Positions 1 through 6,116 of a DNA stretch of 30,122 bases are shown here, piece after piece. Below the pieces are notes generated by a model. That model saw only the letters and a program-made list of their open reading frames with translations. It was not told the origin of the DNA and ran no database searches. Origin of the DNA: a virus; the IMG/VR virus record IMGVR_UViG_3300010151_000006, positions 1 through 30,122 of that record; one strand, given 5' to 3'. A program made the translations under genes and the position numbers. Numbering within the stretch: the stretch's first letter is position 1; every line of letters begins with the position of its first letter.

Positions 1-123
1 ACAAACGACCAGATCCACAATCCGAAGGACTTCGGAACTGCGGCAAATTCAACAAAATTGACAAAGAACGCATCTGGAAATCTTGAATGGGTTGCCGATT
101 CTGGTGGTGGTTCTGGGGTTTCA
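1..123. repeat. Left copy of the 123-bp contig-end overlap
   Basis: These bases are identical to 30000-30122. The repeat begins and ends inside a coding region with no structure at its edges, and joining the two copies restores one uninterrupted reading frame. This looks like an assembler overlap from a circular or circularly permuted genome, giving a unit length of 29,999 bp, and not a biological terminal repeat. Confidence 0.95.
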
Positions 124-720
124 CAAATTGTTGCTGGAACAAATGTGACAATCGCACCGACTGGTGGAACTGGTGTGGTCACAATCAATTCGTCTGGTGG
201 TGGTGGAACGGACACGAATTTGATTTCACGAAATGTCAAAGCATACGGAAACATTCTTTTCGGATCTGAATTCGGACTAGGGAATGCACAATATAACAAC
301 GAACACAAATTCAGCACAAATTTAGGATCACCAGCAATCACAACGATTTCACCGAAAAACATGGTCAATTCATCGATCTGGGTTTGTCCGAAAAGTGGTT
401 CTGGTTTGCGATCTTGGAATGGGTGGTGTTTCGGTGCAAGTGGTCAAAAGGTTGTTTTGTCTTTGTTGCGTGTGATCATGCCATGTCCAGTTCCATCGGA
501 AGAATATCCATCAACAATTGATGTGTGTCGTGCGGCATCGGTTTCACTGACTATGACTGGAAACAACACACCACTTTGTTTTGACATTGAAAGTTTCACA
601 ACATGTGAAGGGTGGTCGGAAACATTGACAAAGAATGAAGTTCTTCTTTTGTCGGCATATTGTCCAGAAGGAAAAGATTCATCATTCATGTTGAATTGTC
701 AAATTCTTCTTGAACATTAA
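1..720 (+). CDS. Tail fibre / receptor-binding-like protein (3' part; 5' end lies at 29976)
   Basis: The frame is open from base 1 and continues the gene that starts with ATG at 29976, so the complete protein is 247 aa. Residues 1-40 hold an HNPKDFGTA segment followed by STKLTKNASGNLEW, a pattern I recognise from N-terminal parts of Bacteroidota phage fibres. A glycine-rich stretch with VAGTNVTIAPTGGTG follows, typical of the shaft of trimeric phage fibres. The C-terminal ~150 residues are Cys-containing and show no domain I can name; they are the probable receptor-binding part. The gene lies between the head module and the lysis genes. The TTG at 58 is internal and not the start. The fibre role is inferred from these patterns and from position. 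Confidence 0.7.
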   Translation, partial: TNDQIHNPKDFGTAANSTKLTKNASGNLEWVADSGGGSGVSQIVAGTNVTIAPTGGTGVVTINSSGGGGTDTNLISRNVKAYGNILFGSEFGLGNAQYNNEHKFSTNLGSPAITTISPKNMVNSSIWVCPKSGSGLRSWNGWCFGASGQKVVLSLLRVIMPCPVPSEEYPSTIDVCRAASVSLTMTGNNTPLCFDIESFTTCEGWSETLTKNEVLLLSAYCPEGKDSSFMLNCQILLEH

Positions 721-755
721 AATAATAATATAATAAAAAAAAAGTGACTACAAAA

Positions 756-938
756 ATGAATGAAATGATTGAAAGAATTTGTCCGTTGACAATAATGTTG
801 AACGTTGGTGCAGTTGGAATTTCATTGACTGATCTTGAAATGGGTTTGAAGTTGCTATCTTATACCGCAGCAATAGTGTGGACGATCGTGAAGACCACAA
901 AAGAAATCAGATTCTGGAACGATAAAAGAAAAAGTTGA
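756..938 (+). CDS. Small membrane protein, possible holin or antiholin
   Basis: The product has 60 aa. A moderately hydrophobic N-terminal stretch (about residues 8-24) is followed by a clear membrane segment around residues 31-48 (LLSYTAAIVWTIVKT) and a basic tail ending NDKRKS. Small proteins of this form commonly precede the amidase in Bacteroidota phages and are often annotated as holins, but that role is not shown here. ATG 756 is preferred over GTG 744, because it follows an A-rich leader like the other genes. A second holin candidate lies at 1601, so this could be its partner. Confidence 0.6.
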   Translation: MNEMIERICPLTIMLNVGAVGISLTDLEMGLKLLSYTAAIVWTIVKTTKEIRFWNDKRKS

Positions 939-941
939 AAG

Positions 942-1076
942 ATGGCAAAAATGGCATCATTTGTCTTTCGCAAAAACAAATCAAAAAAAAGAAGGGGTGT
1001 TCATGCGAAATCAAAGACATCAAAAACAAAAGGTTCTGACAATTATGTCAAAAAATACAATGGACAAGGAAGATGA
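942..1076 (+). CDS. Small basic protein (GVHAKSKTSKTKGS type), function unknown
   Basis: This 44-aa, strongly basic protein starts three bases after the previous stop and overlaps the endolysin start by ATGA. Residues 19-44 contain GVHAKSKTSKTKGSDNY followed by VKKYNGQGR. I recognise this signature as recurring in small proteins of many Bacteroidota phages, next to lysis or structural genes. No enzymatic motif or membrane segment is visible. Nucleic-acid binding or a minor virion role is possible from the charge alone. The conserved signature and tight coupling to its neighbours make it a real gene despite its length. Confidence 0.75.
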   Translation: MAKMASFVFRKNKSKKRRGVHAKSKTSKTKGSDNYVKKYNGQGR

Positions 1077-1597
1077 AAAAACAAAAATTTCTGATCATTC
1101 ATTGTTCTGCGACTTATGAAGGTGACGACATTCGTCCAGAAACAATCAAGAAATGGCACATGGGAAAATCTGGTCGTGGTTGGTCAAGGGTTGGATATTC
1201 TGATTTGATCACAATTGATGGTGTTCTTCACAATCTTCATTTTGCAAAAGGTTCAAATCCTTATGATGGTTTCATTGAAAGTTCTGAAATGACGTGGGGT
1301 GTCAAAGGTGAAAATTCACATTCAAAGCATGTTTGCTACATTGGCGGACTTGACAAAGAAACAAAAGAACCGAAAAACACACTGAACAAAGAACAAAAAG
1401 AAACGCTTGAAATTTACATCAAACATGAAATCTTGCGAAATCCAGATCTGAAGGTTGCTGGACACAATCAGTTTTCAAACAAAGCATGTCCATCATTCAA
1501 TGTTGCGAACTTTTGTTGTGAAATTGGTTTGAAACTTGGAAATCTTTACATGGAAAATGACAACTACAAAGAAAATAATAATCAAAAAAAAAAATAA
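1073..1597 (+). CDS. N-acetylmuramoyl-L-alanine amidase (endolysin, T7-lysozyme-like)
   Basis: The 174-aa enzyme would cut the amide bond between N-acetylmuramic acid and the peptide stem and so degrade the host cell wall. The amidase_2 layout is visible: FLIIHCSAT with the first zinc ligand His10, GYSD with Tyr42 where T7 lysozyme has its catalytic tyrosine, CYIGG near 88-92, and AGHNQFSNKACPSF with His131, Lys137 and Cys139. These match the T7 lysozyme zinc triad (His, His, Cys) and catalytic Lys. No signal peptide or cell-wall binding domain is present, so release depends on a holin. The start overlaps the preceding stop as ATGA. The tail after residue 155 is Asn/Lys-rich and probably disordered. 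Confidence 0.93.
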   Translation: MKKQKFLIIHCSATYEGDDIRPETIKKWHMGKSGRGWSRVGYSDLITIDGVLHNLHFAKGSNPYDGFIESSEMTWGVKGENSHSKHVCYIGGLDKETKEPKNTLNKEQKETLEIYIKHEILRNPDLKVAGHNQFSNKACPSFNVANFCCEIGLKLGNLYMENDNYKENNNQKKK

Positions 1598-1600
1598 AAT

Positions 1601-1831
1601 ATGAAACTTTTTTCAAATATCTTTCAAATGTTAAAATCAAAACGATTTCTGGTGACTTTGTTCATGATGTTGTCATGGCTTGTCTTCGGTTTTTTAGGAA
1701 TCAAAAGTGACACAAACATGTCAGAATTTGCAGCGTATTTTGCCGCACTTTCACCATTTGTGATCGGTTACATCTACGGAGAAACAAAAAGATCGTCTGG
1801 ATCAAAAACATTTTGTGAATGCAAAAAATAG
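1601..1831 (+). CDS. Holin-like protein with two membrane segments
   Basis: The product has 76 aa with two predicted membrane helices, near residues 16-34 (FLVTLFMMLSWLVFGFLGI) and 42-60 (AAYFAALSPFVIGYIYG), joined by a short polar loop, and a basic, Ser-rich C-terminus. It starts four bases after the amidase ends and its last codons overlap the spanin gene. Size, topology and position between endolysin and spanin fit a holin that forms lesions in the inner membrane. There is no sequence motif specific to holins, so the call rests on context. Confidence 0.65.
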   Translation: MKLFSNIFQMLKSKRFLVTLFMMLSWLVFGFLGIKSDTNMSEFAAYFAALSPFVIGYIYGETKRSSGSKTFCECKK

Positions 1832-2292
1832 TTTTTTTCTTGATCTTCGGACTTCTAGTTTCTAGTTGTTGCACAACTAGATTGTGCAAAATAGAACGTG
1901 CGGAAAAAAAGATCTTGAAACTGACTGATAAATTTCCAGAACTTCTTCAGAACAATGACACAATTGTTTTGAAAGACACGATCAAAATTGATCCAGTAAT
2001 TGTTGACACATCTTTTGTTGATGGTTCAAGTGACACGATCATTGTGATCAAAGACAAAATCACGATCAAATATGTGAAACAAGATTCCATCATCTTCTTG
2101 ACTGGTGAATGTGAAGGTGACACAATATTCATCACACATGAAGTTCCAGTTGAAAAGATTGTGATCAGAAATCCGACATTTGCAGAACGTGCAAAAGAAT
2201 GGACATATTTTTGTTTTGCAATTGCTGCGTTGTTGCTGGTTGCAAGAATCTTTTTCAAAGACATTTTCAAGATCTTCAACATCTTCAAATGA
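1819..2292 (+). CDS. Probable one-piece spanin (u-spanin): lipoprotein with C-terminal membrane helix
   Basis: The 157-aa protein begins with a lipoprotein signal peptide: hydrophobic residues 4-14, then LVSSC with the acceptor Cys17 (Cys18 follows). Residues 128-146 (WTYFCFAIAALLLVARIFF) form a single C-terminal membrane helix with basic residues after it. The 90 residues between are Val/Ile/Thr-rich and look beta-rich. An outer-membrane lipid anchor at one end and an inner-membrane helix at the other is the topology of the T1 gp11-type spanin, which fuses the two membranes in the last step of lysis of a Gram-negative host. The gene overlaps the holin-like gene by 13 bases. A plain lipoprotein or regulator is the alternative. 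Confidence 0.72.
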   Translation: MQKIVFFLIFGLLVSSCCTTRLCKIERAEKKILKLTDKFPELLQNNDTIVLKDTIKIDPVIVDTSFVDGSSDTIIVIKDKITIKYVKQDSIIFLTGECEGDTIFITHEVPVEKIVIRNPTFAERAKEWTYFCFAIAALLLVARIFFKDIFKIFNIFK

Positions 2293-2298
2293 TGGTTT

Positions 2299-2316
2299 TG
2301 AACAAGGTTTTGTTCA
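2299..2316. other. Perfect inverted repeat (hairpin) between spanin and phosphoesterase genes
   Basis: TGAACAA at 2299-2305 and TTGTTCA at 2310-2316 form a 7-bp stem around the loop GGTT. No T-run follows, so it is not a standard intrinsic terminator. It lies in the 78-base gap before the phosphoesterase and could be an operator or an RNA-processing signal. Confidence 0.4.
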
Positions 2317-2370
2317 TTGTCTTTCAAACAGATAGGTTCATCACAACAAAAAATTCTTTTATTTTGAAGC

Positions 2371-3609
2371 ATGACAAAATTCAAAAAGCAATTCCGTCCA
2401 CATTGGAATGAAGGACTTCAACCACTGATCAACGATCTTCGAAAATTTCCAGAAGGAATCCAGACACAATGTTTGTCGGCTGCGATAAAATATGCAAAAA
2501 AGGGTGGTGAACTTGAAGTTGATCACACCAAAAACAAACAAACAATCACGTCACCGAAATCTTCAAGGATCAAAACACTTGATGATCTGATTCGTGTCTG
2601 TAATATAGACACATCGGTTTGGAATGTTGATCGATATGTTGTCAACAAATGGGAAGTCGGATCACAAGTTGATGGACAAATCATTGTTGAACCACTTTTT
2701 CAGATCAAAGCGTGGTTGAAAAAATCAACTGAAATCTTTGAATTGAAAAGGATCAGACAAGAAATCATTGAAGATGTCAAATCATTTGCACCACAATATG
2801 AAACCATAAAATTCGAAAACAAGAATCATGGACAATTGATGGAAGTCAACATCTTTGATCTTCATTTCGGAAAACTTTGCTGGGGTTTGGAAACTGGTGA
2901 CAACTACGACATCAAAATTGCCACCAGAAGGTTCATTGATGCGATTTCATCGATGATTGAACGATCAAGGGGGTTTGACATCAAACGTGTTGTTTTTCCT
3001 ATTGGAAACGATTTCTTCAATTCAGACACCAGAATGAATCAAACTTCAAACGGAACACCACAAGACGAAGATCTGCGATGGCAAAAAACATATCGTGCTG
3101 GTCGTGAATTACTGATCAAAGGAATTGACATGTTGTCAACCATTGCACCAGTTGATGTGATTGTGGTTCAAGGAAATCACGACTTTGAACGATCCTTTTA
3201 TGTTGGCGATGCAATGGAATGCTGGTATCATAACAACGAAAATGTCAGTGTGAACAATGGTGCGAATCCACGAAAACACTATAAGTTCGGACAATGTCTG
3301 ATCACCTACACACATGGAAACAATGAAAAGGTTGCTGATCTTCCGTTGTTGGTTGCAAGTGAAGAACCGAAATTGTGGTCTGAAACAAAATTTCGTGAAA
3401 TCCATGTCGGACATTTGCACCATAAAAAGGAAATCAAGTTCATGGCAACACAAGAACACAAAGGAATGGTGATCCGATTCATGCGATCTTTGTCTGGAAC
3501 TGATGCATGGCACAATCTAAAAGGTTACAAAGGCGGCATTCAGTCGTGTGAAATGTTTATATGGGACGAAAATGATGGTCTTGTTTGTCAATTTGCACAC
3601 AACATTTGA
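2371..3609 (+). CDS. Calcineurin-like metallophosphoesterase (phage DNA-repair exonuclease-like)
   Basis: The 412-aa protein carries the full set of metal-binding motifs of calcineurin-like phosphoesterases: D163-L-H165 (FDLHFGK), GND at 212-214, GNHD at 268-271, His315 in YTHGNNE and GHLHH at 347-351. This is the SbcD/Mre11-type fold, so nuclease or phosphodiesterase activity is likely; the substrate is unknown. Residues 70-100 hold TLDDLIRVCNID and VVNKWEVG, which I recognise as recurring N-terminal segments in phage phosphoesterases of this type. It is the last gene before a terminator and lies next to the lysis genes, an odd place for a DNA-metabolism enzyme. The stop codon is part of the terminator hairpin. 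Confidence 0.88.
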   Translation: MTKFKKQFRPHWNEGLQPLINDLRKFPEGIQTQCLSAAIKYAKKGGELEVDHTKNKQTITSPKSSRIKTLDDLIRVCNIDTSVWNVDRYVVNKWEVGSQVDGQIIVEPLFQIKAWLKKSTEIFELKRIRQEIIEDVKSFAPQYETIKFENKNHGQLMEVNIFDLHFGKLCWGLETGDNYDIKIATRRFIDAISSMIERSRGFDIKRVVFPIGNDFFNSDTRMNQTSNGTPQDEDLRWQKTYRAGRELLIKGIDMLSTIAPVDVIVVQGNHDFERSFYVGDAMECWYHNNENVSVNNGANPRKHYKFGQCLITYTHGNNEKVADLPLLVASEEPKLWSETKFREIHVGHLHHKKEIKFMATQEHKGMVIRFMRSLSGTDAWHNLKGYKGGIQSCEMFIWDENDGLVCQFAHNI

Positions 3610-3629
3610 TCAAAATCGATGTTTTTTTT
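3601..3629 (+). terminator. Intrinsic terminator after the phosphoesterase gene
   Basis: AACAT (3601-3605) pairs with ATGTT (3619-3623), and GAT (3608-3610) pairs with ATC (3615-3617) around a CAAA loop, with a small internal loop between them. Eight T bases (3622-3629) follow. The left arm contains the gene's stop codon. It would end the late transcript that runs round the circle. Confidence 0.7.
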
Positions 3630-3700
3630 CTTATTTTATACAAAAAACACTGGAAAATCTACGAAAATAAAAGAAATTTTCAACTAATTTTGTGCAATCC

Positions 3701-3774
3701 TTATCTAGTAAACAAAGAAAAATGAAAAAAAGTTTGATTTCTTTGTTGTAGAATGAAAGTTTTTTTTATCTTTA
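3701..3774 (+). promoter_or_regulatory. Early promoter element, copy A
   Basis: The element starts with TTATCTAGTAAA and ends in a -7 box TATCTTTA (3767-3774), one base off the Bacteroidota consensus TAnnTTTG. CTTTG at 3741-3745 could serve as the -33 element. GAATGAAA (3751-3758) ends eight bases before the -7 box. An element of the same layout and roughly 80% identity by eye lies at 8896-8970. The 3630-3825 gap otherwise shows only A/T-rich sequence and no gene. Confidence 0.75.
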
Positions 3775-3825
3775 CATCAGAAATCAAGACAAGAAGTTTT
3801 GATCACACCTAAAAAAAACAGAAAA

Positions 3826-4182
3826 ATGGAAACTATCACAACAATTCAAAAATCAGAAATTTCAGTGAACACAACAATCAAATTTCAAATCACAAAATCA
3901 AGCATGTCAAAAAGACAAATGGACTATTCAAGCACATCAGTTGATTCATTCAAAGTGAATCGTTCAATCATGGCTTGTGATGTCAGAAACTGGTCTGATG
4001 AAGTTCTTCAAAGAAGAATCAATGATGGTGCAGAAACTTATGGTGAATTCATGTCAATCGAAATGGCGACAATTTTTTGTGATGCATTGAATAATAAAAC
4101 ACAACAAGAATTGATTGATCTTTCAATCGCTGATGACTACAAAATGACATTGTCAGAAAACATGATTGTTGAACACTTATAA
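3826..4182 (+). CDS. Unknown early protein, 118 aa (cassette A)
   Basis: I do not recognise this protein. It is soluble with no membrane segment; the N-terminal 45 residues are Ser/Thr/Lys-rich and the rest mixed alpha-like, with a C-terminus (LSENMIVEHL) of hydrophobic and acidic residues. ATG 3826 is chosen because it lies 16 bases after the ACCT of the shared early leader; the frame extends to TTG 3799, which has no support. It stands alone between a strong-looking promoter and a terminator, as the gene at 9020 does, although the two proteins do not look alike. First gene after the promoter suggests early, high expression; a host-takeover or antidefence role is speculation. Confidence 0.8.
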   Translation: METITTIQKSEISVNTTIKFQITKSSMSKRQMDYSSTSVDSFKVNRSIMACDVRNWSDEVLQRRINDGAETYGEFMSIEMATIFCDALNNKTQQELIDLSIADDYKMTLSENMIVEHL

Positions 4183-4194
4183 AAAAAACAACAA

Positions 4195-4224
4195 GATCGG
4201 TCACGAAAGTGATCGGTCTTTTTT
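4195..4224 (+). terminator. Terminator of cassette A, GAAA tetraloop
   Basis: GATCGGTCAC (4195-4204) pairs with GTGATCGGTC (4209-4218), ten pairs with two G-U wobbles, closed by GAAA. Six T bases follow. The two arms are exactly the same as those of the terminator at 9341, which has TTCG as its loop. No promoter is visible before the next gene at 4243, so some read-through is likely. Confidence 0.88.
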
Positions 4225-4242
4225 AATAAAAGAAATATAAAA

Positions 4243-4491
4243 ATGGAAAAAATTACTTTCGAAAAAGATTCAAAAGAACGACAAAAGCACGTCAAAGACA
4301 CGTGCAAAAGAATGGTGTCGTGGGGTTGTGAAATTGTTGAAGTTTACGTTTCACTCTGGACTGGGGTGGTGATCATCACATTCAAACACGAAAAACAGAT
4401 TCTTGACATCATTTCAACCGACATAAAAGAAACGCTTGAAGAAACACTTCAGTGTTATGATCCACAAAACAAACCTAAAAAAAGAAAATAA
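4243..4491 (+). CDS. Unknown small protein, 82 aa
   Basis: No family is recognised. The N-terminal 25 residues are highly charged (Lys/Glu), followed by a hydrophobic, probably beta-stranded core (EVYVSLWTGVVIITF) and a basic end, KPKKRK. It begins 18 bases after the T-run of the cassette A terminator and ends three bases before the next start, so it heads a run of tightly packed small genes to 4928. Expression is probably by read-through of the terminator. Confidence 0.75.
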   Translation: MEKITFEKDSKERQKHVKDTCKRMVSWGCEIVEVYVSLWTGVVIITFKHEKQILDIISTDIKETLEETLQCYDPQNKPKKRK

Positions 4492-4494
4492 AAT

Positions 4495-4650
4495 ATGAAA
4501 AATTTAATTTGCAAAATCAAATCTTTATTCCGACCACAATTTGAAGTGGTTGATCGAATCGTTTTATCAACTGGACTGATCTGCATTCACACGAAAGACA
4601 ATTGTTCTGGTGTGATCACAATTGATGTTCAAAAAAATGACTGGTTATGA
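4495..4650 (+). CDS. Unknown small protein, 51 aa
   Basis: The product is 51 aa, with a basic N-terminus (KNLICKIKSLFRP) and a Val/Ile-rich second half. It starts three bases after the previous stop with the A-rich context AAAATAAAAT before ATG, and its stop overlaps the next start as ATGA. That coupling and the codon use, which resembles the neighbours, support a real gene. Function cannot be assigned. Confidence 0.65.
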   Translation: MKNLICKIKSLFRPQFEVVDRIVLSTGLICIHTKDNCSGVITIDVQKNDWL

Positions 4651-4928
4651 TCAAGAAAAATCAATTCATTTATAAGAACCAGAAAAAAGTTCCATCACGA
4701 TTCGGTGGTTCAATGTATTATCTTTTTTTCAATGATGGTGAAAGATCATTCAGAACGTGTGTGGACACTACATTCAGAAATTTTCACAAATGGGAACGAC
4801 TGATCAAGAATGCAAAAAAAGGTGACATCGTGAATGGTCTTGTTGTCAAATCAAAAGGACTGATCGATGCTGATTCAAATCCACGATGGGGTGGAAATAT
4901 ATATCAAGACGCAGAAAAAAAACAATGA
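4647..4928 (+). CDS. Unknown small protein, 93 aa
   Basis: This basic 93-aa protein contains MYYLFFNDGERSFRTCVDT, a beta-hairpin-like run, then FHKWERLI and a glycine-containing C-terminal half. I recognise no family. It overlaps the preceding gene by ATGA, which suggests translational coupling. Its last codons lie inside an inverted repeat (4924-4940) just before the next promoter. Confidence 0.78.
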   Translation: MIKKNQFIYKNQKKVPSRFGGSMYYLFFNDGERSFRTCVDTTFRNFHKWERLIKNAKKGDIVNGLVVKSKGLIDADSNPRWGGNIYQDAEKKQ

Positions 4929-4940
4929 AAAAGTTTCATT
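4924..4940. promoter_or_regulatory. Inverted repeat next to promoter, possible operator
   Basis: AATGAAA (4924-4930) and TTTCATT (4934-4940) form a perfect 7-bp inverted repeat separated by AAG. The same AATGAAA recurs at 4942-4948 in the promoter motif. It overlaps the stop codon of the upstream gene. An operator for one of the phage HTH proteins is possible. Confidence 0.4.
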
Positions 4941-4964
4941 GAATGAAAAAATTGTTTACTTTTG
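4941..4964 (+). promoter_or_regulatory. Early promoter with AATGAAA box and perfect -7 element
   Basis: TACTTTTG (4957-4964) matches the Bacteroidota -7 consensus TAnnTTTG in full. GAATGAAA (4941-4948) stands eight bases before it, the same spacing as at 3751 and 8947. It would drive the operon that starts at 4989 and runs to 7325. Confidence 0.72.
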
Positions 4965-4988
4965 TGAACACTTAAAAAAACAAACAAA

Positions 4989-5423
4989 ATGGAAAAAATT
5001 GAAAATGCAGTAATTGTCAACGACAATTCAAAAACAAATCGTGAAAGATTAAAAGAATTATATCTTCATTATAATTTGAACGAAGAAGATATTTTCAAAC
5101 ACAAAAAATTCGGATATGTTATGATCACAAGAACTGGAATCGAAAAGATCATGTCGCATGATGGAATCGTTGTCACGTTCAATCCAGAAATGGTCGGACT
5201 TGATGGGTGCATTGTCAAAGCAACTGCAACAAAAGGTGATGTCAAAATTGAAACTTTTGGATCTGCAACAAAATCAAATTGCAATTCAACTTATTACATG
5301 GAAATGGCACAAAAACGTGCGAAATCAAGATGTGTTCTTGAAATTACATCATTCTATTCACTAGGGGTTTATTCAGATGTTGAGGTGGACGAATGGAATC
5401 ACATGCACAAATCAAATCAATAA
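4989..5423 (+). CDS. Conserved phage protein, possibly in recombination/ssDNA handling
   Basis: The 144-aa protein has the order GYVMITRTGIEKI, IVVTFNPEMV, KATATKGDVKIETFG, then YYMEMAQKRAKSRCVLEI and YSLGVYSDVE. I recall this arrangement from conserved phage proteins near recombination and SSB genes, where a central MAEKRAxxR-like helix is the most conserved part. A nucleic-acid role such as annealing or recombination is inference from that memory and from the SSB-like and nuclease genes nearby. The start lies 24 bases after a perfect -7 box and 16 bases after an ACTT version of the early leader. Confidence 0.75.
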   Translation: MEKIENAVIVNDNSKTNRERLKELYLHYNLNEEDIFKHKKFGYVMITRTGIEKIMSHDGIVVTFNPEMVGLDGCIVKATATKGDVKIETFGSATKSNCNSTYYMEMAQKRAKSRCVLEITSFYSLGVYSDVEVDEWNHMHKSNQ

Positions 5424-5424
5424 C

Positions 5425-5796
5425 ATGAAACACACACTTTTTCTTGGTGGCGAATATATCGTGATTTCGTCCGACAATTATTTCTTTGAAAAATATAAAG
5501 AAATAGTTCCGACATTTCAACTGGAAAACACCGCTGATCATGTTCTGGGTTCGAACTGGAAAACAATGAATCGTCCGATCGTGAACGTCTTTCGTGATCG
5601 GTTGTTCAAATCTTTTGATCTTGAACTGGATCAGATCCACAAAGATGATGTTGTTTTGTATGGCAAAGTTTACGAAAACAACAAATCTTTTCGTTTGTCA
5701 GAACTGGTTCTTTTGTCTGAAATTGCATTCAACAAATCGCTTGATCAGTTTGACAAATTAAAAAAAGAAAATAAAATCAAAATACTAACTTTTTAA
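5425..5796 (+). CDS. Unknown protein, 123 aa
   Basis: No family is recognised. The protein is soluble with mixed hydrophobic and charged sequence. Its N-terminus (HTLFLGGEYIVISSDNYFF) suggests a beta-rich start and the C-terminal 50 residues look helical and Lys-rich. ATG 5425 is immediately after the previous stop; the upstream ATG at 5377 would overlap the well-supported neighbour by 47 bases and is not used. It belongs to the 4989-7325 operon. Confidence 0.78.
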   Translation: MKHTLFLGGEYIVISSDNYFFEKYKEIVPTFQLENTADHVLGSNWKTMNRPIVNVFRDRLFKSFDLELDQIHKDDVVLYGKVYENNKSFRLSELVLLSEIAFNKSLDQFDKLKKENKIKILTF

Positions 5797-5807
5797 AAAA
5801 AAAAATT

Positions 5808-6116
5808 ATGTTCTTAAAAATTACACTTGTGATCCTTTTGCTGATCTTCTGGGGTTTGTCTTTGTGGGTTGTCTATGTTGCTGGAATGTCACGTGGATTT
5901 CAAAACTTCATGTCAGATCGTCCAGATCACAAATTTGATCGTCTTGACGCTGCAATTTACGAAAACATCAGTGGAAAAAAACTTGATCACATCAATCCAG
6001 TTGCTGAAATGATAGCAGACAAAAGAATTCAAGATTTCAAAGACAAAAAGAAAATTGAAAAAAGAAATGCAGTGATTTCAAAAATCAAGAAGAAAAGATC
6101 AAAAAAGAAAAAATGA
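5808..6116 (+). CDS. Small membrane-anchored protein, 102 aa
   Basis: Residues 2-27 form one strong membrane helix (LVILLLIFWGLSLWVVYVAG), after which the protein is soluble and ends in a very basic tail (KKRSKKKK). The C-terminal part is probably cytoplasmic. No family is recognised. A small inner-membrane protein made early could act on the host envelope or on superinfection, but this is a guess. The stop overlaps the next start as ATGA. Confidence 0.78.
   Translation: MFLKITLVILLLIFWGLSLWVVYVAGMSRGFQNFMSDRPDHKFDRLDAAIYENISGKKLDHINPVAEMIADKRIQDFKDKKKIEKRNAVISKIKKKRSKKKK

Noticed and set aside
1-123. Direct terminal repeat as packaging end
   Set aside because: Position inside a coding gene, odd k-mer-like length and restored frame on circularisation fit assembly overlap better.
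744-755. GTG start for the small membrane protein
   Set aside because: ATG 756 follows an A-rich leader like the other genes; GTG starts are not needed elsewhere.
2206-2213. TATTTTTG box within the spanin gene
   Set aside because: It lies in codons for the membrane helix, with no gene start nearby; likely chance in A/T-rich DNA.
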